DNA of 35,249 bases from positions 1-35,249 of the forward strand of contig JBILBU010000022.1 of the NCBI GenBank assembly GCA_044353505.1, in the 5' to 3' direction. The position numbers and the translations under genes are program-made. This document shows positions 7,748-15,600 of this stretch, piece after piece. Each line of letters begins with the position of its first letter. Position 1 is the stretch's first letter. Under the pieces are notes generated by a model. The model saw nothing but the letters and a program-made list of their open reading frames with translations. It searched no databases and was not told where the DNA came from. Origin of the DNA: Pollutibacter sp044353505 (GTDB lineage Bacteria > Bacteroidota > Bacteroidia > Chitinophagales > Chitinophagaceae).

Positions 7748-8731
7748 ATGATAAAGATAGGCAACATAGAATTACCCTCCTTCCCTTTGTTACTTGCTCC
7801 TATGGAGGACGTAAGCGATCCGCCATTCCGTGCCGTATGCAAAAAGCATGGGGCAGATATGATGTATACGGAATTCATCAGTAGCGAAGGGCTTATTCGT
7901 GATGCCTTAAAAAGTCGCCAAAAACTGGACATTTATGAAGAAGAGCGCCCGGTTGGCATTCAGATATTTGGAGGGGATGAAGAAGCCATGGCAATCAGTG
8001 CCGCTATTGTAGATACAGTCAATCCTGACCTCCTTGATATTAATTTTGGATGCCCTGTAAAAAAGGTGGTCTGCAAAGGCGCAGGAGCAGCCGTATTGAA
8101 AGATATTGATTTGATGGTGAGGCTAACCAAAGCAGTAATCAAATCGACTTCCGTTCCAGTGACTGTAAAAACAAGACTTGGCTGGGATTTCGATAGCATC
8201 AACATCATGGAAGTAGCTGAAAGATTACAAGATATTGGCGTTCAAGCATTGTCGATTCATGGCAGAACCAGAAGCCAGCTCTATAAAGGAGAAGCGGATT
8301 GGAATTATATCGCAGAGGTGAAAAACAACCCGCGTATTCATATACCCATTTTTGGAAATGGAGACATTGATTCGCCTGAAAAAGCTCTCGAATACAAAAA
8401 CAAATATGGTATTGATGGTATCATGATTGGCAGAGCAGCTATTGGATATCCATGGTTTTTCAGAGAGGTAAAACACTATTTTGCAACGGGAGAAATCCTA
8501 GCTCCTCCCACTATTGAGGAAAGGGTTGAAGTCATCAAACAACATCTTCATGCCTCTGTAAAATGGAAAGGGCCAAAGCTGGGTATTTTTGAAATGAGAA
8601 GACACTATGCAAACTACCTCAAGGGTATTCCCAATATAAAACCCCTCAGGTCAAAACTTGTTATTCTCAATACTGCTGAAGAAATCGAAGAGGAACTTGA
8701 TGCATCCATGAGTAGTTTGCTTTTCACATAA
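7748..8731 (+). CDS. dusB: tRNA-dihydrouridine synthase, DusB type
   Basis: Dus enzymes use FMN and NADPH to reduce specific uridines in the tRNA D-loop. The 327-residue sequence has the flavin TIM barrel. LLAPMEDVSDPPFR lies near the N-terminus, the catalytic cysteine C102 in NFGCPVKK, HGRTR at 171-175, and the FMN-phosphate site GNGDI at 203-207 with IMIGRAAIG shortly after. The C-terminal helical domain binds tRNA. Length and motifs fit the DusB group; exact uridine specificity cannot be read from sequence. psd follows on the same strand with its own candidate promoter. Confidence 0.94.
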   Translation: MIKIGNIELPSFPLLLAPMEDVSDPPFRAVCKKHGADMMYTEFISSEGLIRDALKSRQKLDIYEEERPVGIQIFGGDEEAMAISAAIVDTVNPDLLDINFGCPVKKVVCKGAGAAVLKDIDLMVRLTKAVIKSTSVPVTVKTRLGWDFDSINIMEVAERLQDIGVQALSIHGRTRSQLYKGEADWNYIAEVKNNPRIHIPIFGNGDIDSPEKALEYKNKYGIDGIMIGRAAIGYPWFFREVKHYFATGEILAPPTIEERVEVIKQHLHASVKWKGPKLGIFEMRRHYANYLKGIPNIKPLRSKLVILNTAEEIEEELDASMSSLLFT

Positions 8732-8767
8732 TTGCAAAACACGCTGTTCAAATGAGGTTCTTATCCC

Positions 8768-8775
8768 TACATTTG
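8768..8775 (+). promoter_or_regulatory. Candidate Bacteroidetes -7 box for psd
   Basis: TACATTTG matches TAnnTTTG and lies 19 nt before the psd ATG. The -33 position has GTT/TTC and not a clean TTG. It suggests that psd is not simply read through from dusB. Confidence 0.4.
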
Positions 8776-8794
8776 CACCACTAATAACCCGAAC

Positions 8795-9454
8795 ATGACC
8801 ATACACAAAGAAGGATATCCAACTATTGCTTTCAGTACAATAATTCTTGGCGGACTTATTATACTCTCAAATGCTTTTCTTGCGCCATTATCAGAAATGA
8901 TTGCATGGCTTGTATATATAGTCTGCGCAGGCCTTTGGCTATTTATACTTTCTTTCTTTAGAATTCCAAGTAGAACGTTCACCCAAGATGAGCAAGCCAT
9001 TATATCGCCTGCCGATGGCAAGGTGGTGGTGATTGAAGAAACAATGGACACTGAATATTTCAATGAAAAAAGATTACAGATTTCCGTGTTCATGAGCCCT
9101 GCAAATGTTCATGTCAACAGATACCCTGTATCTGGAAAAGTGCTGTATAGCAAATATCATAAAGGAAAATATCTGGTGGCTTGGGACCCTAAGTCTTCCA
9201 CTGAAAATGAACGTCATAGTGTAGTCATCTCAAATCCATCAATTACGCTGCTGGTTAAACAAATTGCCGGGGCTGTGGCAAGAAGAATTGTAAATTATGC
9301 TAGTCCTGATCAAGAGGTAGTACAGAATGAGGAACTAGGATTTATCAAATTTGGCAGTCGGGTTGACCTTCTTCTTCCTATAGGCACGAAGCCCACTGTT
9401 AAAATTGGCGATACTGTTAAAAATGGTATTACCGTCCTTGCAAGAATTTCATAA
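8795..9454 (+). CDS. psd: Phosphatidylserine decarboxylase
   Basis: Psd converts phosphatidylserine to phosphatidylethanolamine at the inner membrane. It is made as a proenzyme that cleaves itself to form a pyruvoyl group. The 219-residue size fits the short Psd-A class. Two N-terminal membrane segments (about 8-30 and 33-53) are followed by SPADGK (71-76) with catalytic Asp74. H106 lies in VHVNRY. The cleavage site is in FGSRVDLLLP, between G187 and S188. Its stop codon directly abuts the stop codon of the HAD gene on the other strand. Together with cdsA it supports a PE-based membrane; the PS synthase is not in the window. Confidence 0.95.
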   Translation: MTIHKEGYPTIAFSTIILGGLIILSNAFLAPLSEMIAWLVYIVCAGLWLFILSFFRIPSRTFTQDEQAIISPADGKVVVIEETMDTEYFNEKRLQISVFMSPANVHVNRYPVSGKVLYSKYHKGKYLVAWDPKSSTENERHSVVISNPSITLLVKQIAGAVARRIVNYASPDQEVVQNEELGFIKFGSRVDLLLPIGTKPTVKIGDTVKNGITVLARIS

Positions 9455-10159
9455 TCAAAGAATTTTCTTTAACTCACTCAGATTTGCAAGCACGTAAGTT
9501 GGTTTAATCTTTGATGTGTGTGGCACTGCCGGATTGAAATAAGCCGCATCCATGCCTGCATTCAACGCACCAAGAATATCTACCTCTAGGGTATCCCCCA
9601 CCATAATGCTCTTGTCTGCTGTTGTTCCAGTCTTGGTCAATGCATATTCAAAAATTGCTGCATGAGGCTTCATGATTCCGGATTGTTCAGAAGTGATCAT
9701 CTCAGTAAAAAAGTGACTAATCCCACTATTTTTTATTTTCATGTGTTGGGTTATTTCAAACCCATTGGTGATGATGTGCATCGGATATTTCTTATCGGAT
9801 AAATAATTCAACAAGTCCATGCAGCCATCGAAGAGGCTAGTCTTGGTGGGAAGTATTTCAAGATATTTTTCACTCATCTTTTTCGCCAATACCTCATCCG
9901 TTATTTTAAAATCCATCAGCGTCCTCCACATTCTTCTCCACCTGAGCTCTTCCCTATTGATGTACCCCTTGCGAAAGCGTTCCCAATAGATATTGTTGTG
10001 GTGGTGATATGTGGTTTGAAAATGCTCAAAATCATTGGTGGCCAAATCATGCAGCTTTAGCTCCTCGAAGAGATCTTGCAGGGTAGCCACAGAATTGGTA
10101 TCAAAATCCCAGAGGGTATGATCAAGATCAAAAAATATGTGTTCGTAGTTCTTTGCCAT
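9455..10159 (-). CDS. HAD-superfamily phosphatase, YjjG type
   Basis: The protein is a HAD hydrolase that removes phosphate through an aspartyl intermediate; YjjG members act on nucleotides and similar small substrates. The 234 residues contain motif I FDLDHTLWDF with nucleophile D11 and acid/base D13. A helical C1 cap follows at about 20-95, motif II ITNG near 130, motif III lysine in GIMKPH, and motif IV GDTLEVDILGA. The substrate cannot be told from sequence. Its stop codon (9455-9457) is flush with the psd stop, so there is no spacer for a terminator. A TAnnTTTG box lies just upstream of its ATG. Confidence 0.88.
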   Translation of the reverse strand: MAKNYEHIFFDLDHTLWDFDTNSVATLQDLFEELKLHDLATNDFEHFQTTYHHHNNIYWERFRKGYINREELRWRRMWRTLMDFKITDEVLAKKMSEKYLEILPTKTSLFDGCMDLLNYLSDKKYPMHIITNGFEITQHMKIKNSGISHFFTEMITSEQSGIMKPHAAIFEYALTKTGTTADKSIMVGDTLEVDILGALNAGMDAAYFNPAVPHTSKIKPTYVLANLSELKKIL

Positions 10160-10168
10160 AATATACTA

Positions 10169-10176
10169 CAAAACTA
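10169..10176 (-). promoter_or_regulatory. Candidate -7 box for the HAD gene
   Basis: Read on the minus strand, 10176-10169 is TAGTTTTG, which fits TAnnTTTG and lies about 10 nt before the ATG at 10159. The transcript leader would be very short. No TTG is found at the expected -33 distance. Confidence 0.3.
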
Positions 10177-10213
10177 AGCAAGTACATGGTCTTGAAGGAA
10201 AGAACTTAACTAC

Positions 10214-10314
10214 AGGGACGAGGGACGAGGAAATATAACTCAACTTTCTCAACCGGCTCCCGATGGCTATCGGGAGCCACTCAACTTCCTCAACTCATAA
10301 GGCACAGGGGACTA
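10214..10314. repeat. Mosaic repeat copy 3 with a perfect 10-bp palindrome
   Basis: AGGGACGAGGGACGAGG at 10214-10230 leads into CTCAACTTTCTCAACC. A perfect inverted repeat GGCTCCCGAT (10255-10264) / ATCGGGAGCC (10269-10278) with a 4-nt loop comes next, then ACTCAACTTCCTCAACTC and CAGGGGACTAGGG. The hairpin is flanked by near-identical CTCAACTT strings, like a small unit inserted in a repeat. It occupies most of the divergent spacer between the HAD and SDR genes. Confidence 0.8.
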
Positions 10315-10334
10315 GGGTGACGATGAATAAAACT

Positions 10335-10342
10335 TACCTTTG
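10335..10342 (+). promoter_or_regulatory. Candidate -7 box for the SDR gene
   Basis: TACCTTTG fits TAnnTTTG. It overlaps the in-frame TTG at 10340, so that codon is unlikely to be translated. The box supports the ATG at 10358 as the start, 15 nt further on. Confidence 0.45.
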
Positions 10343-10357
10343 GTGAAAATTGACAAT

Positions 10358-11056
10358 ATGAATGTAGTCGTTACCGGCGCTTCCAGAGGAATAGGAAAAA
10401 CAGTTGCAGAATATTTTGCAGCAGAAGGGGCAAACTTGTTTCTCTGTTCAAGGAACATGGAGAAAACAACAGGTTGGCAACAAGAGCTGATGAAAAAACA
10501 CAACATTCAAATCACCAGCTTCAGTGCTGATCTCGGAATACCAGAACAAGCAAAACAATTTGCTGCTCAGGTATTGAAAGCAACTGATGCAATTGATATA
10601 TTGGTTAATAATATTGGTATTTACGAACCAGGGTGTACGTATAACGAACAAGAGGGTCAACTTGAACACATGCTATCGGTCAACCTCTACGCTTCATATC
10701 ATATTACCCGCGCATTGGTCCCATCAATGATAAAAAGAAAAGCAGGACATATTTTTAATTTCTCTTCAACAGCAGGATTGCAAGCCTACCCAAATGGAGG
10801 ATCTTATAGCATCAGCAAATGGGCAATGGCAGGCTTTAGCATGAACCTTAGGGAAGAGATGAAAGAATTTAACATCAAGGTAACCACCGTATACCCAGGT
10901 GCAACATTGACCAGTTCATGGGATGGATTTGACATCGACCCAAAGCGTGTAATGGAAACTTCAGATATTGCAAAAATGATTGTAGCGGCAACCAAACTAT
11001 CTCCTCAAGCTTGTGTAGAAGAAATTTTAATTCGGCCACAGTTGGGCGACTTATAA
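10358..11056 (+). CDS. Short-chain dehydrogenase/reductase
   Basis: This is an NAD(P)-dependent oxidoreductase of the classical SDR family; the substrate is unknown. With the ATG at 10358 it has 232 residues and begins MNVVVTGASRGIG, placing the TGxxxGxG cofactor loop right at the N-terminus as usual. The NNIG motif and the catalytic Ser (FSSTAG) and Tyr-x3-Lys (YSISK) are present. The Arg of TGASRG favours NADPH, which is inference. Earlier in-frame starts exist (TTG 10340, GTG 10343), but a -7 promoter box overlaps them. The gene converges on the response-regulator gene with only 11 nt between. Confidence 0.9.
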   Translation: MNVVVTGASRGIGKTVAEYFAAEGANLFLCSRNMEKTTGWQQELMKKHNIQITSFSADLGIPEQAKQFAAQVLKATDAIDILVNNIGIYEPGCTYNEQEGQLEHMLSVNLYASYHITRALVPSMIKRKAGHIFNFSSTAGLQAYPNGGSYSISKWAMAGFSMNLREEMKEFNIKVTTVYPGATLTSSWDGFDIDPKRVMETSDIAKMIVAATKLSPQACVEEILIRPQLGDL

Positions 11057-11067
11057 ACTCCGATATG

Positions 11068-11775
11068 CTAATCAGAGAATTTATAACCGACGCCCCTTAC
11101 AGAATGAAAGTGGATGGGCTCGCGGGGCTCTACTTCAAAATACTTTCTAAAGTTCAAGATAAAGTTATCAATTGTTCGGGTGGTAGGAAAAACCTGATAT
11201 CCCCATACTGCCTGAAGAATTTTCTCTCTCGATACCACTTCGTTGCGGTATTCCATGAGCAACTTAAGCAGCATAACTTCCTTTTTACTTAACGCGATTA
11301 ATTCACCACGCTTAGTAATCGCAGTTTGCGCCTTGAAATCAATTGTGTTGCCACCAAATTCATATTGATCGCCTATCGTAGTTTTTTCTTGCAGCTTTCT
11401 ATTCTTATCAATCAATTTTTCAACCCGAAGCAATAACTCTTCCAGATTAAATGGTTTCGTCAAATAATCATCCGCCCCTCGACGGAGCCCGGCTATCCTG
11501 TCGGCACTGCCAGACCTTGCACTAAGCATTAATACAGGGGTATCAATATTTTTAAGCCTGATCCGCTCACAGACATCAAACCCATCTATTTCAGGAAGCA
11601 TGATATCCAACAAAATCAAGTCATAATACTCCTCATCTACCTTCTTCAATGCGATGGCACCATTGTTTGCACAAGTAACCTCATACCCTTCCAGCTCTAA
11701 ATTTAGCTTAAGCGCCTCTTGAAGATTTTCTTCATCTTCCACCAACAAGATGGATGCCTTTGACTGATTTGCCAT
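11068..11775 (-). CDS. OmpR-family response regulator
   Basis: A two-component transcription factor of 235 residues. The receiver domain (about 7-122) has the acidic pocket E13/D14, phospho-acceptor D57 in LILLDIMLPEIDG, and K107 in LTKPF. The C-terminal winged helix (about 135-233) ends in the RGVGYKF motif typical of OmpR/PhoB proteins. The cognate kinase lies 3 nt upstream on the same strand, and gldH 1 nt before that. The target genes are unknown; the linkage to gldH suggests an envelope or surface-motility role. Confidence 0.94.
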   Translation of the reverse strand: MANQSKASILLVEDEENLQEALKLNLELEGYEVTCANNGAIALKKVDEEYYDLILLDIMLPEIDGFDVCERIRLKNIDTPVLMLSARSGSADRIAGLRRGADDYLTKPFNLEELLLRVEKLIDKNRKLQEKTTIGDQYEFGGNTIDFKAQTAITKRGELIALSKKEVMLLKLLMEYRNEVVSREKILQAVWGYQVFPTTRTIDNFILNFRKYFEVEPREPIHFHSVRGVGYKFSD

Positions 11776-11778
11776 ATA

Positions 11779-12759
11779 CTAATTTTTGGGAAGTATCACC
11801 TTGAAAACACTTCCTGATGGATGATTGTTTTCGATATACAACCTTCCCTTGTGATCTTTAACAATTTTGGTGCTCAAGTATAGACCAAGCCCTGTTCCTT
11901 TTGATTTTCGTGTTGCCTCATCTTCCAAACGATAAAACTTTTCGAAAATCTTTGCCTTCTCAGCCTCAGGAATTCCAGTTCCCAAATCAGCCACACTCAA
12001 AATACATTCATTTTCTTTTTCCTCAAGCCTTATGATGATCGGAAGATTAGGGGGTGTATACTTTACAGCATTTTCGAGTAGATTATTCAATACCAGTCCG
12101 ATTAAAAACTCTTCTCCATATCCCAAAACATGTTCACTGGAGTGATTTTCAATATTGCGTTGCGGATACCTGCGCTGAAACTCTGCCACGGCACCATCAA
12201 CCAACGAAGAAAAGTTAAACTCCTGCTTGGTCAGGGTATACCCACCTGATTCAAGCTGTGAGCTGAGCAGTATATTGTTGCAGAGGGCATTTAGCCTATC
12301 TGTTTCATTGATGGCATCACCGAGAATTTTTTTCTGCTTGTCCTCATCGAGCTTATGCCGCCTTAAGGTTTCCAAACTCAGTTTGGTTACTGCAATCGGA
12401 GTTTTTAATTCATGGGTGACTGCCATCATAAAGTTCTTTTGCTGAAGGTGATACCTAATCTGACGACGAACCACACTGTACACAAACACTGCACCAAGAA
12501 TTGTAATCACAAGGAAAGTAATTCCCTCCCCAATATATTGGTTGGCATTTCTGGCATGGGCATCTTGGATTATTTCCAAAGAATTGGCATCAGCAACATT
12601 GAATTTAATGAGTTGTTCTTTCTGAAAGGCAAACATCTGGTCATTTTGCTGATCAAGCTCGATATACCACCAGGCCAAGGCAGCAATGAGGTAGGCAAGG
12701 AGGAACCAATATACATAGTTGATGAACTTGAGTGGGATCCGGTCAAACAGTTTGCGCAT
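11779..12759 (-). CDS. Sensor histidine kinase
   Basis: A membrane sensor kinase of 326 residues. Two spans (about 13-32 and 78-97) bracket a short periplasmic loop of roughly 45 residues, so the sensed signal may be in or near the membrane. HisKA carries the phospho-acceptor H116 in VTHELKTP. The HATPase domain has the N-box NNLLENAVKYTP (225-236), ADLGTGIP (257-264), and GTGLGLYL (288-295). It lacks HAMP and PAS domains. It sits between gldH and the response regulator with gaps of 1 and 3 nt, strong evidence for one transcript. Confidence 0.94.
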   Translation of the reverse strand: MRKLFDRIPLKFINYVYWFLLAYLIAALAWWYIELDQQNDQMFAFQKEQLIKFNVADANSLEIIQDAHARNANQYIGEGITFLVITILGAVFVYSVVRRQIRYHLQQKNFMMAVTHELKTPIAVTKLSLETLRRHKLDEDKQKKILGDAINETDRLNALCNNILLSSQLESGGYTLTKQEFNFSSLVDGAVAEFQRRYPQRNIENHSSEHVLGYGEEFLIGLVLNNLLENAVKYTPPNLPIIIRLEEKENECILSVADLGTGIPEAEKAKIFEKFYRLEDEATRKSKGTGLGLYLSTKIVKDHKGRLYIENNHPSGSVFKVILPKN

Positions 12760-12760
12760 A

Positions 12761-13228
12761 CTATTTCAATTTTTCTACACGGAGTCCGGCGTTAAATACA
12801 TGTGGAAGAGGATTTATCCGCATGACCTGTTCAATTCTTATCTGATATCGGCCAGGCTTGATAAATTTGACTGGATCGCGGTATAGTAAAACGCGATGAT
12901 TAAAAATATCATCCATCCCCGACCCCAACCACTTATTTGTAGAGGCCAAGGGGATGTCAAACCTTTCAGAGCGCCAATTGCTGTCTCCAGGCAACTGGCT
13001 ATGTAAACGAATCCAGAGGTTATTATACTCATACGCATCCGAATGCCTCACTAAAAAATATATACGGTAACGTGCTGCAGTATCTGTAATATCAAATGAG
13101 AACTCGGGTTGATAAGAAGATGCCCATTGGTGCTTGGGCACCACCACCACTTTTTCAAATAGTCCGGTTTCACTACAAGAAACGAGGAAAGATAAAAGTA
13201 TGACGGTATAAAGGAGTTTGACAGACAT
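12761..13228 (-). CDS. gldH: GldH gliding-motility lipoprotein
   Basis: GldH is a lipoprotein needed for gliding in Flavobacterium and is kept in many non-gliding Bacteroidota. I place the start at the ATG at 13228, giving 155 residues, because it then begins MSVKLLYTVILLSFLVSC, a standard lipoprotein signal with the lipid-anchor cysteine C18. The longer reading from 13264 adds 12 residues before the positive-hydrophobic signal. The mature part is beta-rich with the family's spaced aromatic residues (FDITDTAARY, LWIRLHSQLPG, LLYRDPVKF, GRYQIRIEQ). The kinase gene begins 1 nt after its stop. Other gld genes are not in the window, so motility cannot be concluded. Confidence 0.85.
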   Translation of the reverse strand: MSVKLLYTVILLSFLVSCSETGLFEKVVVVPKHQWASSYQPEFSFDITDTAARYRIYFLVRHSDAYEYNNLWIRLHSQLPGDSNWRSERFDIPLASTNKWLGSGMDDIFNHRVLLYRDPVKFIKPGRYQIRIEQVMRINPLPHVFNAGLRVEKLK

Positions 13229-13277
13229 GGAAACAAAGTTAGGTATCATTCCACTAATGAACATGATTCCTTATCTA

Positions 13278-14153
13278 CTACAAGATATTCAATACTTGTT
13301 CCTTCGCCTTCTCCAGTTCATCCTTCATTTCCACAACACATTTCTGAATATCCGAATCGTAGGCTTTTGATCCTGTGGTATTGATTTCCCTTCCAAGCTC
13401 CTGAAGTAAAAAAGATAGCTTTCTTCCCTTTGAAACTTCATTCTCTGCCAAAAGGGCCTTAAAGTACACACAGTGGTTCGTCAACCTCACCTGTTCTTCA
13501 GTAACATCAATCTTTTCAATATAATAGATAAGCTCCTGCTCGAAGCGATTCATATCCACTCCATCACTTCCTACCTGCTCATCGAGCAACCTGAGTATAT
13601 TGTCCCTAATTTTTTGTTTGCGAAGAGGCTCATACGCCATCAACTTTTGCTGAAGTGCTTCGATATTATCAATGCGCAGGAGTAGCTCTTGCTCTAATGC
13701 CTTGCCCTCATCGATGCGGTGCTGATTTATTTTTTGGACAGCATCTGCAATCACTTCCTTAAATTCCTCCCAGTCGGTATCCCCCATTTGATCTGAGGAA
13801 GTTGCAACAACCTCGGGCAACCTAAGTATAGAAGCGAGCAATTGGCTATCGTCTGCCTCAAGAGTATCAGCAAGTTCTTTTAATTGCGCGTAATAAGATG
13901 CGGCTAGATCCAGGTTGACGGTGGAGGGCCTTAGCGTTCCATTTTGCTTGATGGTAATGGTGCATTCAACGCTTCCCCTAACCAAAAATTGAGAAAGAAT
14001 ATTCCTAATCTCAAATTCAAATGGCTTTAATTGAGCTGGAATCTTCAGCAAAAGGTCAAACTGCTTACCATTCAAAGAGCGCAATTCAACAAGAAAAACG
14101 TTGCCACCAACTCCTCGCTCTGCTCTTCCATAACCTGTCATGGATCTCAACAT
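13278..14153 (-). CDS. YicC/YloC family endoribonuclease
   Basis: YicC proteins are endoribonucleases implicated in small-RNA turnover and stress survival. The 291-residue protein shows both diagnostic ends: SMTGYGRAE at residues 4-12 and, at the C-terminus, an EMKDELEKAKEQVLNIL helix. The central part is helical with many charged residues (GADDSQLL region, EQELIYYIEKIDVTEEQ). The start at 14153 gives MLRSMTGYG, the usual N-terminus. gmk often follows yicC in other genomes; here gldH follows with a spacer of about 50 nt. Confidence 0.92.
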   Translation of the reverse strand: MLRSMTGYGRAERGVGGNVFLVELRSLNGKQFDLLLKIPAQLKPFEFEIRNILSQFLVRGSVECTITIKQNGTLRPSTVNLDLAASYYAQLKELADTLEADDSQLLASILRLPEVVATSSDQMGDTDWEEFKEVIADAVQKINQHRIDEGKALEQELLLRIDNIEALQQKLMAYEPLRKQKIRDNILRLLDEQVGSDGVDMNRFEQELIYYIEKIDVTEEQVRLTNHCVYFKALLAENEVSKGRKLSFLLQELGREINTTGSKAYDSDIQKCVVEMKDELEKAKEQVLNIL

Positions 14154-14284
14154 AATAATTTATTTAACGCAATGTAAGAGAATTATTCGGCTGAAAGTCA
14201 AGCCGGAAAAGAATTTCAGGAGCTCTATGCAAAAACGCACCTTCGAAAAAACAATTTAAAAAAATCTATCTGTGGTATAAAAGC

Positions 14285-14312
14285 ACAGCGCCCCGTTGAC
14301 ACGGGGCGCTGT
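14285..14312. terminator. Perfect 12-bp GC-rich hairpin, possible orphan terminator
   Basis: ACAGCGCCCCGT (14285-14296) pairs perfectly with ACGGGGCGCTGT (14301-14312) around TGAC. On the plus strand it is followed by TATATATATG and on the minus strand by GCTTTTATAC, so neither side has a long T run. The stem is strong enough to stop transcription or protect an RNA end. It does not follow any recognised gene on either strand. Confidence 0.55.
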
Positions 14313-14547
14313 TATATATATGGGTTAATAAGTACTGGGAATAAATTCCCTACACAATATTAAAATTATATTTCATTAACAGAAAATATTTGACCAACAA
14401 TTTTATTCACATTTTTTTATGCAATGTTAATTACTCGTCCATATTCTTGGATTTGAATCGCCAAAAACCATGTTTGAATTTATAAAAACCAGAAATTGAT
14501 GAACCTATTTTAAAGGGTCGGTGATCTTATCTGAGACAGCATAACAC

Positions 14548-14555
14548 TATCTTTG
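14548..14555 (+). promoter_or_regulatory. Candidate -7 box for the LpxD-like gene
   Basis: TATCTTTG fits TAnnTTTG and ends 15 nt before the ATG at 14571, implying a short leader. The -33 region has TTA and not TTG. Confidence 0.4.
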
Positions 14556-14570
14556 TCTTAAATCATCACG

Positions 14571-15530
14571 ATGAAATTCCCATCACAAGTACCCATTAAT
14601 ACAATCGCCGAATTAATTGGAGCAAGCATACACGGAAACAAAACCGGTTTTGCAACTGGAATAAACGAGATACACAAAGTTGAATCTGGCGATTTGGTAT
14701 TTGTGGATCATCCTAAGTACTACAAGACCTGCGTTGAATCAGCCGCATCATTCATCATCATCAATAAATTGACAGACTTCCCACAGGAGAAAGCGCTACT
14801 AATCGTTGAACATCCTTTTGAAGCATACCTCAAGATTGTTAAACATTATCGGCCTTTTGAGCCTGCAGCAGCAATGGTAAGTGCATCTGCAGAAGTTGGG
14901 GGAGGAACATATATTGCTCCTAATGTATTTATTGGCCATCATGTTGTTATCGGAACAAATTGCATCATCCAACCCAATGTTAGCATTATGGATCATTGCA
15001 TTATCGGGAATAATGTAATTATCCAGGCGGGTTCCATCATTGGATCAGATGCATTTTATTATAATTCAAAAAAGGACAGGGACGTTTGGTACAAAAAAAT
15101 GGACAGCTGTGGCAGGGTAATCATCGAGGATCATGTTGAGCTTGGTCCAAATTGCACAATTGATCGAGGTGTTACCCATGATACCATAATTGGACAAGGA
15201 ACAAAAATGGACAATATGGTACATATTGGACATGATGTAGTGATTGGGAAAAATTGTCTATTTGCTGCCCAAGTTGGAATAGGTGGTGCAACAACGATTG
15301 AAGATGGAGTAATTCTATGGGGGCAGGTTGCTGTTAATAAAACAATTCGCATCGGTGCCAACGCAGTTGTCTTGGCCAAAAGTGGAGTGGCTTTCAATTT
15401 AGAAGGGGGCAAAGAGTATTTTGGGTATCCTGCTATAGAGGCTAGGGAGAAAAAAAGGGAGCTGGTATGGGTAAAACGAATTCCAGAGATGTGGGCAATG
15501 CTACAAGGTATAAAGCAAAAAAAGGACTAG
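14571..15530 (+). CDS. LpxD-like UDP-3-O-acylglucosamine N-acyltransferase
   Basis: LpxD adds the N-linked hydroxyacyl chain in lipid A synthesis. This 319-residue protein has the LpxD layout. An N-terminal uridine-binding-like domain (about 1-105) is followed by a left-handed beta-helix of hexapeptide repeats (about 108-265; VFIGHHVVIGTNCIIQ, IIGNNVIIQAG) and a C-terminal helix. HIGHDVVIGKN around residue 220 holds the likely catalytic histidine. It is not next to lpxC, fabZ or lpxA, and many Bacteroidota carry a second, stand-alone LpxD paralogue; this may be that one. It could then act on a different acyl acceptor. Family membership is firm, exact substrate is not. Confidence 0.82.
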   Translation: MKFPSQVPINTIAELIGASIHGNKTGFATGINEIHKVESGDLVFVDHPKYYKTCVESAASFIIINKLTDFPQEKALLIVEHPFEAYLKIVKHYRPFEPAAAMVSASAEVGGGTYIAPNVFIGHHVVIGTNCIIQPNVSIMDHCIIGNNVIIQAGSIIGSDAFYYNSKKDRDVWYKKMDSCGRVIIEDHVELGPNCTIDRGVTHDTIIGQGTKMDNMVHIGHDVVIGKNCLFAAQVGIGGATTIEDGVILWGQVAVNKTIRIGANAVVLAKSGVAFNLEGGKEYFGYPAIEAREKKRELVWVKRIPEMWAMLQGIKQKKD

Positions 15531-15600
15531 TGCTCTAATGGAATAAGGGTAATTAACTACCTAAGGCAACTTATATAGCTGTGCTAATAATTACAAGCTT

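Larger units (their letters stand above)
14154..14570. other. 417-nt gene-free divergent spacer
   Basis: No ORF of note lies between yicC and the LpxD-like gene. It holds a minor inverted repeat (CGGCT/AGCCG, about 14189-14206), the strong 12-bp hairpin at 14285-14312, and very AT-rich DNA up to a TATCTTTG box just before 14571. The hairpin lies away from both flanking genes' ends, so a small RNA gene in this spacer is possible but not shown. Confidence 0.5.

Noticed and set aside
10340..10357. TTG or GTG start for the SDR gene
   Set aside because: A TACCTTTG -7 box overlaps these codons, and the fold's usual N-terminus begins at the ATG at 10358.
13234..13241. TAACTTTG box on the minus strand as gldH promoter
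   Set aside because: It matches TAnnTTTG but sits only 5 bases before the chosen ATG, which would leave almost no leader, and no -33 TTG is present.
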